64,000 nucleotides of DNA from Paraphoma chrysanthemicola (taxonomy: Eukaryota; Ascomycota; Dothideomycetes; Pleosporales; Phaeosphaeriaceae): NCBI GenBank assembly GCA_020744225.1, contig JAGMWG010000002.1, positions 2,232,001 through 2,296,000 on the forward strand, written 5' to 3'. Positions within the stretch are counted from its first letter, which is position 1; every line of letters begins with the position of its first letter. Under the pieces are notes generated by a model. That model was given only the letters and a program-made list of their open reading frames with translations. It did no database searches and was not told the origin of the DNA. Both the position numbers and the translations under genes were made by a program. Shown here piece after piece: positions 1 through 11,384 of the stretch.

Positions 1-106
1 TTTGCTAGTCGGTTTCTACTCAGTAGCTTCTTTTGCTTTTCCGTATTGCTGTCCTCGCTGCGCCTGCTCGTGTTCGTTGCGATTGCTTCTATACGGTCGC
101 GTGGGG

Positions 107-658
107 TCATGCATGGGCGTTTGCGAAAACAACGCGTGCTCTGCTACTAGTATTAGCCTCTTGCAAGTAGCATTCATTCATCAACATACCGTCTGGCGCT
201 GGTTGTGGTATCATGGGCACTAATTCAGGGCGTGGCTCTAGTGGAGGCAAAATGGGGCGCACAGCTCCTCGCGAAATGGTTGGTTGCATCTGACGCAAAT
301 GCTCTACAAATTCTCGTACCTCCGCATCGGTCATGATCGCTTCAGTTTTGATTGTGCCATTCGGATGGAAGTTGAGCGGCCAACGATAATGATATTCTTT
401 ACTGACCGGTGGACGTGGAAAGACTGTGAGGATTTGCCAAATGGTCGATTGATCGTATACAACGTAACGAGGAAGTACATCGAACCGCATCGGTTCTTCG
501 CAGCCAGCGCCGACGTCCCAAAAGCTAAAGAATGGCCATGTTTCTGGTTTGCTATGAGAGTACTCGGAATTTTCTCGGAGGATATTGCGCCAAAGGACCT
601 CCTCGTTCAAAGTAAAATTTCCTTTGGAGATTGGAAGAAGCTTAGACGAGACTGGCAT
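107..658 (-). CDS. Hypothetical protein, NS-[ED]-YS…TWP family, copy 1
   Basis: This is a 183-residue single-exon reading frame on the minus strand. I do not recognise a named domain. It shares two blocks with the gene at 1987..2996: an N-terminal NSEYSHSKPETWP stretch (residues about 31-43), and a later block in which an aromatic/Arg segment and an N-F motif precede an acidic helix (here REFVEHL). The C-terminal half after about residue 130 is Pro-rich and probably disordered. No signal peptide or membrane segment is visible. The two genes lie in the same orientation 1.3 kb apart, so local duplication followed by strong divergence is likely. An upstream exon is possible, because the first Met was chosen only as the first in frame. 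Confidence 0.55.
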   Translation of the reverse strand: MPVSSKLLPISKGNFTLNEEVLWRNILRENSEYSHSKPETWPFFSFWDVGAGCEEPMRFDVLPRYVVYDQSTIWQILTVFPRPPVSKEYHYRWPLNFHPNGTIKTEAIMTDAEVREFVEHLRQMQPTISRGAVRPILPPLEPRPELVPMIPQPAPDGMLMNECYLQEANTSSRARVVFANAHA

Positions 659-1986
659 CTCGAATGGAGGTAATGATACGTCGTGATAGCGTTTCAGAAG
701 CGATCGGGTCTGGACTGTTGAGAAATGTTGTAGTGTGGTGGTAATGTAATGGCTACGGGGCCTGGGGTGTGGGCGTCGTGTACTTGCATTTGGACAAGTT
801 AAGGCAGTGACATGGTGCGCAGATCGCTCTTACTCACGATACACTCCCACTGAATGTGTTAGGTTATTGCTAACGAGTGTACAGAGTCCGGCTTTCAAAG
901 GCTTCTTCTGGCCGGAAGGTTTGCGAAGCAAGCAACTAAGTTCATGCAAATGCAACACCCTCCAGATCAGGATACCGCCTCACCTCTTTCCATGCAGGCA
1001 CAAGTCGCCACATCCAGCCTTTCTCTTCCGTCTCTCGCCAGAGTTTCCTCATCTCAACTCGTTTTGAGATCCACACATCTGCTCACTCAATTCAGAAGCC
1101 TCTTTCCGTGTCTCTCATCCTTCACTACGCTCACCATATGTCTCGGCAAGCCACCGCGACACTCTTTGTAATGCTTCTTTCCCTTGATATTGGAACGTAT
1201 GCCACTTCGCTCTCCATCACATCGAAGTGGTACTGGTGTACAGCATAGAGAGCTTCACCATGACCGACCCTACCTTGTTCACCTCGGTGTGTGCCGGTGT
1301 GCAGCACCACCGATAGGCACCCGCCACCGTTTGCAGCGACAGCACGCAGCTGCGGTTGCACACCGCATCACACAGTCAAACCGCGCCTTCACCTGCGCTC
1401 ACGCCTACGTCATGCGCAACTCACCACACTTTCCACCTATATATACACAAAATCATATCTTTCTCTCATAACAGACGCACACCAGTAGCGAACAATGTCT
1501 GGTCTAGCATCGTATCGGTCGGGCTTTCGGGCGTGACGGCCTTCCGCGGTGAGTTGGTTAAACGTTTAGACTAGATATTGGGAGTGCCTGGGAGGGCGTC
1601 TGTTCGATTTTTGTTTTGTTCCATCGCCGGTAGTGGTAATATATTTTTGCTTTGGACGGGATGAATGGGGTGGGTGGTTGGTCGTTCGTTGTTGCTTGTG
1701 GTGAGAGTGACGGGCAAGAAGTAGGTAGGCAGTCACGAACAGAAACCGAGATAATTGTGCATAAAATGCTCTGCGGATCTACTCCACATGATACAGATGA
1801 TTGCAGAGAAGACGAGTCCCGCAACTAAAAAGTGCTAACGCGACGATTGCCGGAGTGACCCCAAGCTACTGGAGGAGTGGAAACGATGGCATGTCCGTCC
1901 ATCAGTATCGCAGCCACCTCTCCTCGATCTGCCTCTCACGCCAGATCTTATTCCAAGCATACCCAAGGACCAGCTAAAGTTATACC
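659..1986. other. Intergenic region, no gene recognised
   Basis: This 1.3 kb region separates the two paralogous minus-strand genes. Only short, mutually overlapping frames with no family motif are present. It should contain the 3' end of the right-hand gene and the promoter of the left-hand one. I see no RNA gene or repeat. Confidence 0.4.
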
Positions 1987-2996
1987 TCAACCATTGACCC
2001 TCGCCTTCTTCTTCTGCGCAACCTCACCAGCATCACTCGCCTTCCTCTTCCCATTTCCACTGTCCTCAACAGTCTGCATCTCTTCCCAAATCCTCTCAAG
2101 CCTCTCATTCGCCGCGCTCACTTCCTTCTTCGCCGCCCCCACCTCGCTCCTTTGCGTCTCGATGATCTTAGTCAGGCATTCAACCCGGGGGAATCTCTTC
2201 TCGAGATCCTTGATCTCCTCTTTCAAGCGTTGTTCGGCAAGCCTTGCATTCATGCTTGATGTTTCGGCCTTATCGGCTCTTATTGCTGTCGGCGGAGTTT
2301 TGTTTCGACACTATGGAGTTCATTTTCCTGTGCACAGAGAAGGCCTTGGGTCCGATCCGCCCTCTCTTTCTCCCGCTGGTATAAAGTTCCAGCCTCTTTG
2401 AGCTTTTCTTCGAGATGAGCTATCGTCGATGCACTGCTCTTCTTCTCTGCAAGGCTGTTCATGATGCGGTCGTACGTCGATACGAGCGGTCTGCAGTGAG
2501 CTTGCTCGGTGGCCGATTTTCTCGCCCGAGTCGATATCTGTTTGTTGTTTTGTGATTTCACATCCCATCCTGGTCCGTTGACGCATTCCATCCACTCCTC
2601 AAACTCTTCCTTTGGGATGCCAACTAGCTCGCGCATCTCGCCCTTTCGCGTAAAGTTGAATGGATACATCCGGAACCTCCAGTTGATGGACTCGAATAAG
2701 TGGTTATAGTTCTGAGGAGTGGAGATGCCCTGCGGAACTCCTCCGTCGGGAGAGTTGGGATTGAGAAAGGTCTCCATGCATTCTTTCGCATATGCAAGCC
2801 CTTCTGGTGGCAGCTGGCTTCCGTGCCCTTGCAGCATCGAGATCTCCAAGTCCTTCTCATCATAGAGCGGCCATGTACGCGGGTCCTTGAGGCTGTAGTC
2901 ACTGTTGTTGGCTTTGAGGTCTTCGATGAAGGTGTAGATTCCCGACTTGGGCTTGCCGACGCGCTTCTCGGGTTTTGGGACGTATGAAGAAGCCAT
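1987..2996 (-). CDS. Hypothetical coiled-coil protein, NS-[ED]-YS…TWP family, copy 2
   Basis: The proposed gene has exon 1 at 2996..2336, an intron at 2335..2286 (50 nt, GTGCAC…GACAG) and exon 2 at 2285..1987, giving 319 residues. Without the intron the first frame ends at 2280 (LRRQQ-stop), while the second frame continues a Lys/Glu-rich coiled coil. The splice joins …TQGLL to SIRADKAET in frame. An acceptor 9 nt further on also works. The N-terminus carries NSDYSLKDPRTWP (residues about 31-43), shared with the 107..658 gene, then RMYPFNF and an acidic helix. The last 150 residues form heptad-rich coiled coil ending in a bipartite-like basic cluster (KRKAS…QKKKARV), which suggests a nuclear protein. 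The donor is not a strong consensus, so a real frameshift remains possible. The function is unknown. Confidence 0.6.
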
Positions 2997-3194
2997 TTCT
3001 GATGTGCGTTACTCAAGCTTTGCTGTGTTGGATAGTCGAAGAACGTGTGCAGAAGTCAAGTCGCACATGTGGTATCCAGAGCTTGGACACCTCACCCACG
3101 TACTCACTTACCCATAGAGTCGGGCTTATAAGTGAGAGAGAAAGATAGCAAAGTTGTGTCAATAGCGGCAAGTACCAGTAAAGCTACCCATACT

Positions 3195-5283
3195 TTATGC
3201 CTTCACCCCGACTTCTCTTATCCTCCCCTCCAACCTCGGCGCTATCGCCTTTGTCCAATTCACCTGGAATTCGCTCACGTCCAACTCATCACACAGCTTC
3301 GGCGAATGCTTCAGCCCCGCCACCCTCCACCACTTGCGCATGACCTTCCTCACGACATCCTTTTCTCTCTCGTTGAACCTGATTGGCACACTATCATCAT
3401 ACATCGGCCCGTCGTCTTCATCCTCGTCCGCATCCGGGTCTGAAGACCCACTGTCCTTGTGATCCGGCCCTGACGAACGTACGACTCTATCTATGCTCGG
3501 GGGCTGCGGTGGACCAGCGCTTGAAGGCGTCGTGGGTGAGGCATCGTGAAACGCATGAGTCTTTTGGAGATTCGTTTGAATCGACAGGAATCTGTTATTC
3601 ATGGACGGGCCCATGCGCTTCCAGCGACCGAGCACTTTGAGCGACATGAAGTATTGGCGGAGAATGGTGGAGATGAGAACGCCGTTCTCTTCTGACACGA
3701 CTTCCTTTGCGACACCACCTTCTTCTTCGATGAGAAGGGATGTATAGCCATCTACGTTCATTAGTACCGCGGAAGACCGAGAGTTCTAGCTGTGCATACC
3801 TTTGCCACGTCCCATGTACCCCCGAGTTGCAAGAACATACTCCCTCTTCTCGTCCAGCGGCTCCCCTCCAACGGTTACGTTCTGTATCCGCGAGTGCGGC
3901 GGCTTTGAGTAGTCTGTCTCGAACGAGATGTTCGAGACCTGCGGAAACCTTCCCTCCAGCGCTGGGTAGTTGCTCACGCCATTCTCCAGCGCATCGAATA
4001 TTGCCTTACCGGTGACCTTCAACACGACGACAGGATCCTCGAATGGAAAGCAGTTGATGATGTCGCGCAGCTTCAACACGCCAGGAGGGTAAATTTGATC
4101 GCCACGTATCGTTCCCGCAGCCATGATACAACAGTCGGCCGAGTAGTAGTACCGCATGAGATCGCACACGAAGTTTCCGATGTTCGACTCCTTCGTCCGA
4201 ACGGTCGTGAAGCGAGCATCGAGAGGCGCTGCAGTGTAGCCGATAGGCTTGTCCAACCTCTTTCTAATCTCCTGAGTCTGCTCATCCACCAGAGCCATTG
4301 CCGTAGGGTCTTCTGGTATACTGCTCACAACGTCTCGACGTATAATTTTGAAGTCCCATCCTTTGCCTTCTGGCTTTCGCCACGCCTCTATGTGCGACAG
4401 CTGCTTGAAGTCTGTGCCTGACCGCAGAACGTGTGTGCCATTGATGTGGCTGTATGAGTAGTAGTGGTCGTGGCCTCCGAGTATGATGTCGATCAAGTCG
4501 CCCCCAGTCTTCTCCGCAAGCTTGTTGTCATTCGGCTCTCGCTGATGTGAGACGCACACAATAATCTCGGCACCCTGCTCCTTCAAGCCAGGAATGAGCT
4601 CCTTTGCCGTTGCTGAGGCACTCTTGTATATAATGTCTGGTGGTAACGAGTTGATTGTGTCGAGCCACTCTCGTTCTGCCAACCCGATGACGCCGACCTT
4701 TATGCCATTCGACGACGTGAGCATGACAGTCTTCTGTGCGTTGCCGAGAGGCACTCCTTCGCCGAGCGCGGGATCGAGAACGTTGGCGAGGAGCCACGGG
4801 AACTTGCATTTCGAAGTGAGGTAGCGGTACTGTTTGACGCCAAAGTCGAGATCGTGATTCTACATCTTGGTTAGCTCAAGCGACTTGGAGGAATGCGTAA
4901 CGTACCCCGACACAGGAGACATCAGTGCCGATATTGTTTAGTACTGGGACCATATGCCGCCCTTGATGCATAGTCAGCACATATACTCCCCAGAAATAAT
5001 CCTTCTACAGACCTTTTGTGATACTGCTCTCAATACTCGGGTTGAACGCATCTCCAGAAAAGAATGTCAACACTTTTGGCTGCCCTTGGAACCGCTCGTC
5101 ATCCCTGTAATAGTTCACTAGCGTCTGGAATCGTGCAAATCCTCCGACGGGTTCTCGTGACCCAGCTTCCACATGGTAGACATCGTTGTAGTGTAGGAAC
5201 CTCAGGTCTGGCGGGGTGTTTGCCCCACCTTGCGGCGAAGTAATGAGCTGTTCCTCTGCCGAAGGAGCTTGTGTTGGCGTCAT
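3195..5283 (-). CDS. 5'-nucleotidase-like metallophosphoesterase
   Basis: Four exons (5283..5013, 4961..4906, 4859..3800, 3751..3195) join in frame to 647 residues. The introns are GT-AG, 45-51 nt, with branch sites such as TACTAAT. The calcineurin-like core is complete: HYNDVYHVE, SGDAFNPS, HMVPVLNNIGTDVSCVGNHD (assembled across three exons) and GGHDHYYSYSH. These supply the two-metal ligands of the UshA/CD73-type family. The C-terminal 5'-nucleotidase domain follows (SNIGNFVCDLMR, then the AAGTIRGDQIYPPG segment and GYMGRGKDGYTSL). A further 150 or so residues are acidic and low-complexity around SDPDADEDEDDG. There is no signal peptide, so an intracellular nucleotide or phosphodiester hydrolase is likely. 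The substrate cannot be read from sequence. The start MTPTQAPSAEEQ was chosen because homology-like sequence begins shortly after it. Confidence 0.88.
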
Positions 5284-5864
5284 TGTGCTCTGATTGTAAT
5301 GCTGAAGCTGTCCACGAAGAATTGAGAAGAGGTAGCAACGACAGCGTTTGAGTCGCGTGTTGGAGCGGTGAGCACCTGTAGCATGTGTACAGCGGGCGCT
5401 CAGGGTCCAGCTGCGCCTCGAGCTTGAATTATCAAAGTGACCAACCATGTGTGACGCTTACGAAGGCGTATGCAGGGTCCGACAGGCATGTAGACTTTCC
5501 ATGACATTGACATTGTTGTATATGCTAAAATATGGTATTTTGCTGTGAAGCTATCCACTAACCTCGACGTGCGCGTCTGCTTACACGCAATGCCTCAAAT
5601 GATGAATCTATTGCACGAACGCTCAGATAGCCTTCGACGCCTCCCAAGAGCGCGTCCTTCCAATCATCAGAGTCGTGAGTGCGCAACGCCAAATCCAAGA
5701 TGCGCCGCGAAACCCGCAAATCCAAATGCAAACCAGAAGGAAGCCTAAAGCGCGTTCCAACCATCCCAAAGATTCAACTTAGCCTTGCCCTTGCCCTTCG
5801 GACCAGACCTAACCCTAGAGCCCTCTAGAGTCGATTCCGAACGCCTTGAACTCCGTCCTAATTC
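5284..5864. other. Intergenic region
   Basis: This 0.6 kb gap lies between the nucleotidase start and the 3' end of the Pho23-like gene, both on the minus strand. It should hold the nucleotidase promoter. No supported gene or RNA is seen. Confidence 0.4.
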
Positions 5865-7992
5865 CTATTGCCGACTGCTTCCAGGCCGTCCGCCCTTCGC
5901 CTTTGCTTTGTTGTGTGCTTCCTTGCACTCATCGCTACAGAACCACTTCGTTCTGCCTACAGGCGCTTTCTCGAGATTCACACAAGCAAGATGGAACCAT
6001 TCGCGTGGACAGTCATCATTGTCGCACGCCACCATGTTGCCATATGACACCTCGTTGCAGTAGCAGTACCGCGGCTCGTCACCATCTTCGTCCGACTCTA
6101 CCTCCGGGTATTCGTTTTCCTGGTCGGGGGCAATGGAGCTTGCCGCAGATGAGGGAGGATTGGACTTTGCGTTCGGGGTGGCCTTGACGGCTGGCGAGGC
6201 TAGCGTTGCGTTGGTCGTTGATTGAGTGTTCTTTTTGTGCCCTCGTTTCGATACTGAGCCGGTTGTGGTGCTGTTGTTTTCGGACGATGCATTTGAGTTC
6301 GAGTTGTTCGCGTTGCGTGTGCTTCGGCTTCGTGCCATGGGGATTTCGGGGAAGGCGCCAACGATCGGAGTTGCGGTCTTGGATGTCCTGCCTGCTCTGG
6401 TAGTAAGTGGTGCTGCTGTCGGGATGTCGATGTCCATGCGTTCTGGTTCTTGCTGGAAGTGCTCTTCCTGCTTCATAGCCACAGGCTCAAATGGCTGTGC
6501 AATTTCATCCAACACGTCCTTAGGCGTCGAGGCTCCTTGCATTAGAGCATGGTCACGGGTGATGCCCGCAGCCTGCTCTAACTCAGTGATGGCGTTGCTG
6601 CTGGCAATTTGCTGGACAGAGTGCGAAGACGATGGGCGTCGGCCACTTGCCGCATCTTGGGGAATGGCGGATGCGACCGAGTTGGCAATCGAGTTCTTCC
6701 TGGCGCGTGCAGAGAGAGGTCGATCTGATGCGCCAGCTATCGCCTTGTTGATGGCGAAATTGGCTGCCAGAGGCGACGACGCGAGAGGTGGCGAGTATGG
6801 AGGTAGTAAATTCTTGCGCTGAGCCGGTGCGGGGCCAGCGCGTGGTTTACGTTTCGACACTGGGCCATTCTCCAGTCCCGGGGTGCCTCTGGGGCTTGAG
6901 CCGGCACGTCCACCGCTTCCTCCAGGAGCCTTCAAGGCACCGCTCAGCGAGCGCTCCATTGCTGGCGCAGTCGGCATTGCAGCCGCGAGCGCCTTCTCGG
7001 TCTTCTTGCGCTTGCCATGCGGTCCCGCGCCATTGCTCGTTATGCCTAGTCCGATGTTGCGATTGTCGGGAGGATGCGCGTCTGCTGCGAGGGGCTTTCG
7101 CTTTTGCGGCTTCTTCGCTGGCCGGTCGTCGAAGTCAGAATCGATTTGGTGGTGCCGGCTGCGCTTGTTAGCGAGCATTGCTTCGCGCCGTGCCTCGCTC
7201 TTCGCGGCTATGGAGTCTACGTCATGCACATGCTGTGCTGCCGCTGCCAAGTTGTTCGCGGACGCGACTTCGCGCCGTTGTCGCTCATGCGTTGTGCCGC
7301 CCTTTTTCTTCTCCTCCTTGTCTGCGTATGCCCAATGGTTGAGGCTACCGTAACGCGCTTCGTCGCTGATTTCGCTGTCGAGCTGGGAGTAGGAATGGTG
7401 CATGCGCATGAGTCCCTTGTCCTTGGTGACTTTTGTCGATTGTAGCACGACCAGCTTCTCGTCGAGCGTGGGGATCATCTGCGCAATGAGCATGCGCAGG
7501 CGAAAGAAGAGCTGGCGCTTCGTAACGTCGGCTTGCCCATCAGTCGACAGGCTGTCGAAGCTCTGTGGTTGGCCCTGCGCGGGGTCAGCTAAACGCACAA
7601 CACTCGGAAAAGCACATGCGACGTACACTGGAGCTGTTTTCGGCTCCTGCAGCACCTTCCTCTGCATTGCGCACGTGGGCCTTGGTGGTAGTGGGCAGCT
7701 GCGCAATCTCGTCGAGCAGCTCCTTCAGCATCTGCTCAGGATCGTGGAGCTTGGCCTCGACTTCCTTGAACATGGAGAAGTGCTTGATGATTTCCTTGGG
7801 AAAGGCGTCGACGGCGCCTGTGAAGTGGGTGAGTGCCGGCAGGAAGCCTGGCGCGCTGTTGGAGGCTTCCGGGGTCTGCTCAAGCCCGCTGGCGGCAAGC
7901 CTCCCGGCAAATGTGCGTGCATAGTAGTTCGTAGGCCTGACGGTAGCCCGTCCTTGTCGTGTGGATGTTCTCGTGCCCGTGGTCGGCGGCAT
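5865..7992 (-). CDS. PHO23: Pho23-like ING-family PHD-finger protein
   Basis: Exon 1 (7992..7627) and exon 2 (7574..5865) are joined across a 52-nt GTACGT…GCGCAG intron with a CTGAC branch site, giving 691 residues. The N-terminus has the ING helical region (FTGAVDAFPKEIIKHFSMFK, then RQLFFRLRMLIAQMIPTLDEK). A KSEARREAMLANKR segment resembles the corresponding stretch of yeast Pho23. The middle (about 200-600) is disordered and rich in Ala/Ser/Pro and basic patches. The C-terminal PHD finger (about 625-672) is intact: CYC, VACDNDDC, EWFHLAC and WFCSDEC provide the Cys4-His-Cys3 zinc ligands, and the YGNMVACD context is typical of H3K4me3 readers. By family this is a subunit of the Rpd3L histone deacetylase complex. 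Yng2 (NuA4) is the alternative and is less likely given the SEARREAM block. Confidence 0.82.
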
Positions 7993-9676
7993 GATGGCTG
8001 TGCGAGCGCGGTGTGTGGGATAACGCCGAAGGTGGGCGCGCTCAACGCAGGACGCAGTGACGAGACGAGATGAGCGTAGTAGAAATGACGTGTGAGCGCA
8101 TTTCAAGCGACAAGGCGATGTTTGCTGGCGGAGGGAGGGATTGCGCGTGGACTCCGACGAGGGCGTGCGGGAGCGAGGATTGTAGCTCCTGCCGGGCGCG
8201 CCAGGGTGACGAAACCATGGAAACTCACGTGCAGTGAGGCGGCATCGGCGCCAAAATGCCCGACGCCAGCCGCGACGACCCATCGGCTCTGCCACGACCT
8301 TCCTACACTTCCAGAAAGTCGCGTCGCATACCGCGATTTTCCTTTCTCGTTGCATGTGAGACCAGTTTTGTGTCTTACTCGAAGTGGAGTGAAAGCCTGG
8401 GACCAAGATGAACGTCACAGAGCCGCTGGACGGCTGGGCTTGTCCTACGGAAGTACGGTTGGTGGAGGTGAAGGATATCCAAGTTGGGCTTCGCCATGTA
8501 TTGTTCTAAGGGAGTTCGCATTCATAAGAGTACTATGGAGCTCTCTCCGTAGTCAGACATCACCCACTGGGCTGAAACTATGGCGCAGGACCAACTGTGA
8601 GTAACAACGAAATAAAACTGTGAACGGACGAGGTTACCTACGCACCCCAGTCAGACCTCTCTGTTGACCTCAGCTTGGTAGTCATACTGTGGTACTTTGA
8701 AATGAGGCCCATTGCACGCCAGTCCAATCTCCTCGCGCACTCAGGACAACAGCTGCAGAAGCGGGTCCAAGCACATCATACATTCATGCGCGCCCCATTT
8801 TCTTCGGCTTTTCGAGCTACCCACCCGGTACAGTGTCTCTAATTAGCAGCGTGAGTACCGTCATTGAGGCAAAAGGTATTCGGTCTGGACATAGGGGATT
8901 CTCATACACTAGAACATCTACTTACTCGCTCTCTCTCTCAATCTCCCTCAATGCATGTCACGATATCCTACCCATGAGTCTAGATTGTTTCTTCTCGCCG
9001 CTGTCACTTCGTCTGTCACCTGCATGTCAATTTCCATATTCTCGGCGCGGTCTGCCTGCTTTGACCCTCCTCTGGCCATCCCCGTGTGTGACACGATGCA
9101 GTGGGAATGACCTGGCACACCAACTGTAGCTGTGTTGGCTGCCTCTCCCCGCCTCTGCCTTCGTGACTTTCTGTTGCTCATTCACGCTAGGACTGTTCTT
9201 GTCCAACGACCGAAGGTCATATGCAGCTCACCGGGACGTTGGCTGGCCAGAGCTTCACCCACGGTCTGCGAACGCACACCTTGGCACCCAATCTCGAGGC
9301 CGGACAGCGTTGTCATGATAATGAGAAGCTTACAATTGGCCCTCGAGGGCAGGCTGAAGCGGTATCGGGCAGGCTTGCGTTCCATTGTGCGCCATTGAGG
9401 TGAATCACGGACAATACCAGGCGAGGACTTCCACTTTGCGGTGACAGTGAGTTGGTCAGGTAGCGCTCCAAACGCTCTATTGTCACCTCGACTTCACCTC
9501 AGCAAGTGCGCGAACACCTCGACGCCTCGATATAAAACGCCTCCGCTCACCTCCCACGAGATCTCCGTCCCCACACAGCACGCCCCCGATCAACTCAACC
9601 AAGTCCCGTCCCTTAGCCGGAAGACCTAAGTATTTCCCGCCCACATCACATCTTTTCGGCCCCAGCACCTAACAAT
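7993..9676. other. Intergenic region between divergent genes
   Basis: This 1.7 kb region lies between the minus-strand Pho23-like gene and the plus-strand gene starting at 9677. It must contain both promoters. CT-rich tracts occur around 8930-8950 and a TATA box at 9531. Frames here are short and show no recognisable motif. Confidence 0.4.
9531..9537 (+). promoter_or_regulatory. TATA box (TATAAAA)
   Basis: A TATAAAA lies 146 bp before the ATG at 9677 and is followed by a C-rich leader, as is common for highly expressed fungal genes. Confidence 0.5.
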
Positions 9677-10660
9677 ATGTCGACTGCAACTATGGTCAAT
9701 CTTGCCAGCACGTCCCAGGTCGATCAGGTTCGCACAAAGATGGATATCAACAGCATTCTCGCGCCTACCACCGCCAGCCCCGCGTCCGACGTCACCAACG
9801 CAGCTCCTGTCCTTGCTCCTCCGACTACACCAACCAAGGCAAATGCAGCTCCTACAGAAGAACAGACCGAGTCACCGAATGCAGCTATGGAGGACGTTGC
9901 CCTGGCCGAGGACGCTGCGCAAGTGGAAGACGTCGACGACTCAGCTGAAGGTGACGCTGAGGACATCCCCGACGAAGAGCGCGAGTTCATATGCAAGAAC
10001 GATGAGACATCCCGCTGTGTCACCGGTCAGTATACCAAGGACCTCTCACGCAAGGTCATCTCCGACCACTTTGGCCGCAACAAGGCCTGCACGCGCGACA
10101 TCACCGACTGGCCTCTCTTCTGCCGCAAGCACTACCAGCGCGCGACCTACAACAAGAAGCTCTGGCAAATTCGAAAGCTCACCCTGATACACCGTCAGTT
10201 CGACGTCATCGAGAGCCAGTTCCCAGGCACAACATACGACATTCACTTCAAGAAGTCTGAGGAAGCTCGCCTCAACGAATACTCCCGCAAGGTCGCTTCC
10301 GGTTGGTCAGAGGAAGACGCCGCGAAGGCGGTTGCCCCTGCGACGGGTAAGCACTTTGAGGCTCCCATCAACATCCTCCGCGAGCTCGACCTAGATCTCG
10401 GCAAGAAGAGGTCCATCCTGGAGGTGAAGGAGATTGTCGAGAAGATCTTGGAGCAGATCACCGAGGGTGCCGCCGACCAGGTTCCGTCCATCGAGTTCCT
10501 GCCCAGCATTCCCGGCAAGACCACTTCTCCGAAAAAGGTGGCTCCCAAGACTCCTTCTCCCAAGAAGTCTCGCAGCGGCGCAAAGACCCCCAACTCAAAG
10601 GGCACTCCCGGCCGTGTCTCCGCAAAGGGTTCCATCAAGAAGCCTGGCCAAAAGAATTAA
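9677..10660 (+). CDS. Fungal nuclear protein with FGRNK…CRKHYQR domain
   Basis: This is an intronless gene of 327 residues. The first 100 residues are Ala/Glu/Asp-rich and disordered. A conserved core (about 100-240) contains FICKNDE, then FGRNKACTRDI, FCRKHYQRATYNKKLW and a hydrophobic helix-rich segment. I associate this Cys/His pattern with a fungal-specific family that databases often label ORP1-like; the molecular function is not established. The C-terminal 70 residues are strongly basic with repeated SPKK/TPSPKK-like motifs (TSPKKVAPKTPSPKKSRS), of the kind that bind the DNA minor groove in histone tails. A nuclear DNA- or chromatin-associated role is therefore inferred. The ATG at 9677 has a TATA box 146 bp upstream; a second Met at residue 6 could also start the protein. 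Confidence 0.72.
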   Translation: MSTATMVNLASTSQVDQVRTKMDINSILAPTTASPASDVTNAAPVLAPPTTPTKANAAPTEEQTESPNAAMEDVALAEDAAQVEDVDDSAEGDAEDIPDEEREFICKNDETSRCVTGQYTKDLSRKVISDHFGRNKACTRDITDWPLFCRKHYQRATYNKKLWQIRKLTLIHRQFDVIESQFPGTTYDIHFKKSEEARLNEYSRKVASGWSEEDAAKAVAPATGKHFEAPINILRELDLDLGKKRSILEVKEIVEKILEQITEGAADQVPSIEFLPSIPGKTTSPKKVAPKTPSPKKSRSGAKTPNSKGTPGRVSAKGSIKKPGQKN

Positions 10661-11384
10661 GTCTATCCTATTGCTTCTTCGCGCTGCTCGCGGTGACAGC
10701 CTTCGCGACGCGTGACGCCGCCAACATCCTTCACTTTCAGCATCGGTCGACTTTTTTGGCGCGACTCACTGTCCTGCACCCCTCGTACGCATAACACACA
10801 TGCTATTTCTTCAATAAGTTCACGTCGCCATCGCCATCGCCAACAGCTGTCGTAGCACCACTCATTGGTGCTGTACGTCTGGACAACAACTCGGCGCACT
10901 AGACTCGCAAGTGGTGTTGGAAAGCACGGTGACGCTGCTAATTCATCGATACTTTCACAATTCAGCATGTGGCTATTCTCATGATATGGAGGTATTTTGC
11001 TCTTTGCCGGCTTGGGATATACCTTTCATCTCTTCGATGACACTTCGGATTTGCAGTCTTGCACCGCCGGACTAGGCGTTTGGCGTCTTGGAAGCGGTTC
11101 TGCCACCTTCTCCTGCATTTTTGAAACACAGCATATAATTTTCTGTCTAAGTCATAGATCGTAGAGAATATAATGTACAAAAAGCTTCCTGTACCATGGC
11201 ACCGCGGTGATACTGACGAGAAACGCGCTATCACGTGCGAGTTCACGCTACCCCACTTTCAGCACTTCCACGCCATTCGAACGCTGTTTGCGTACTTTCC
11301 ATTACTACTGGTTTCAACGACACGCCGCTGTGCCTCGTCGGTCTCGCACTTCTTGTGATAATTGTCTACATTGTCTAAATCAGC
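10661..11384. other. Intergenic region
   Basis: This 0.7 kb gap separates two plus-strand genes and contains the 3' region of the first and the promoter of the second. No gene or RNA is supported. Confidence 0.4.

Noticed and set aside
7580..7640. Separate genes for the ING helix region and the PHD part
   Set aside because: A 52-nt GTACGT…GCGCAG intron joins them in phase, giving the standard ING-PHD architecture.
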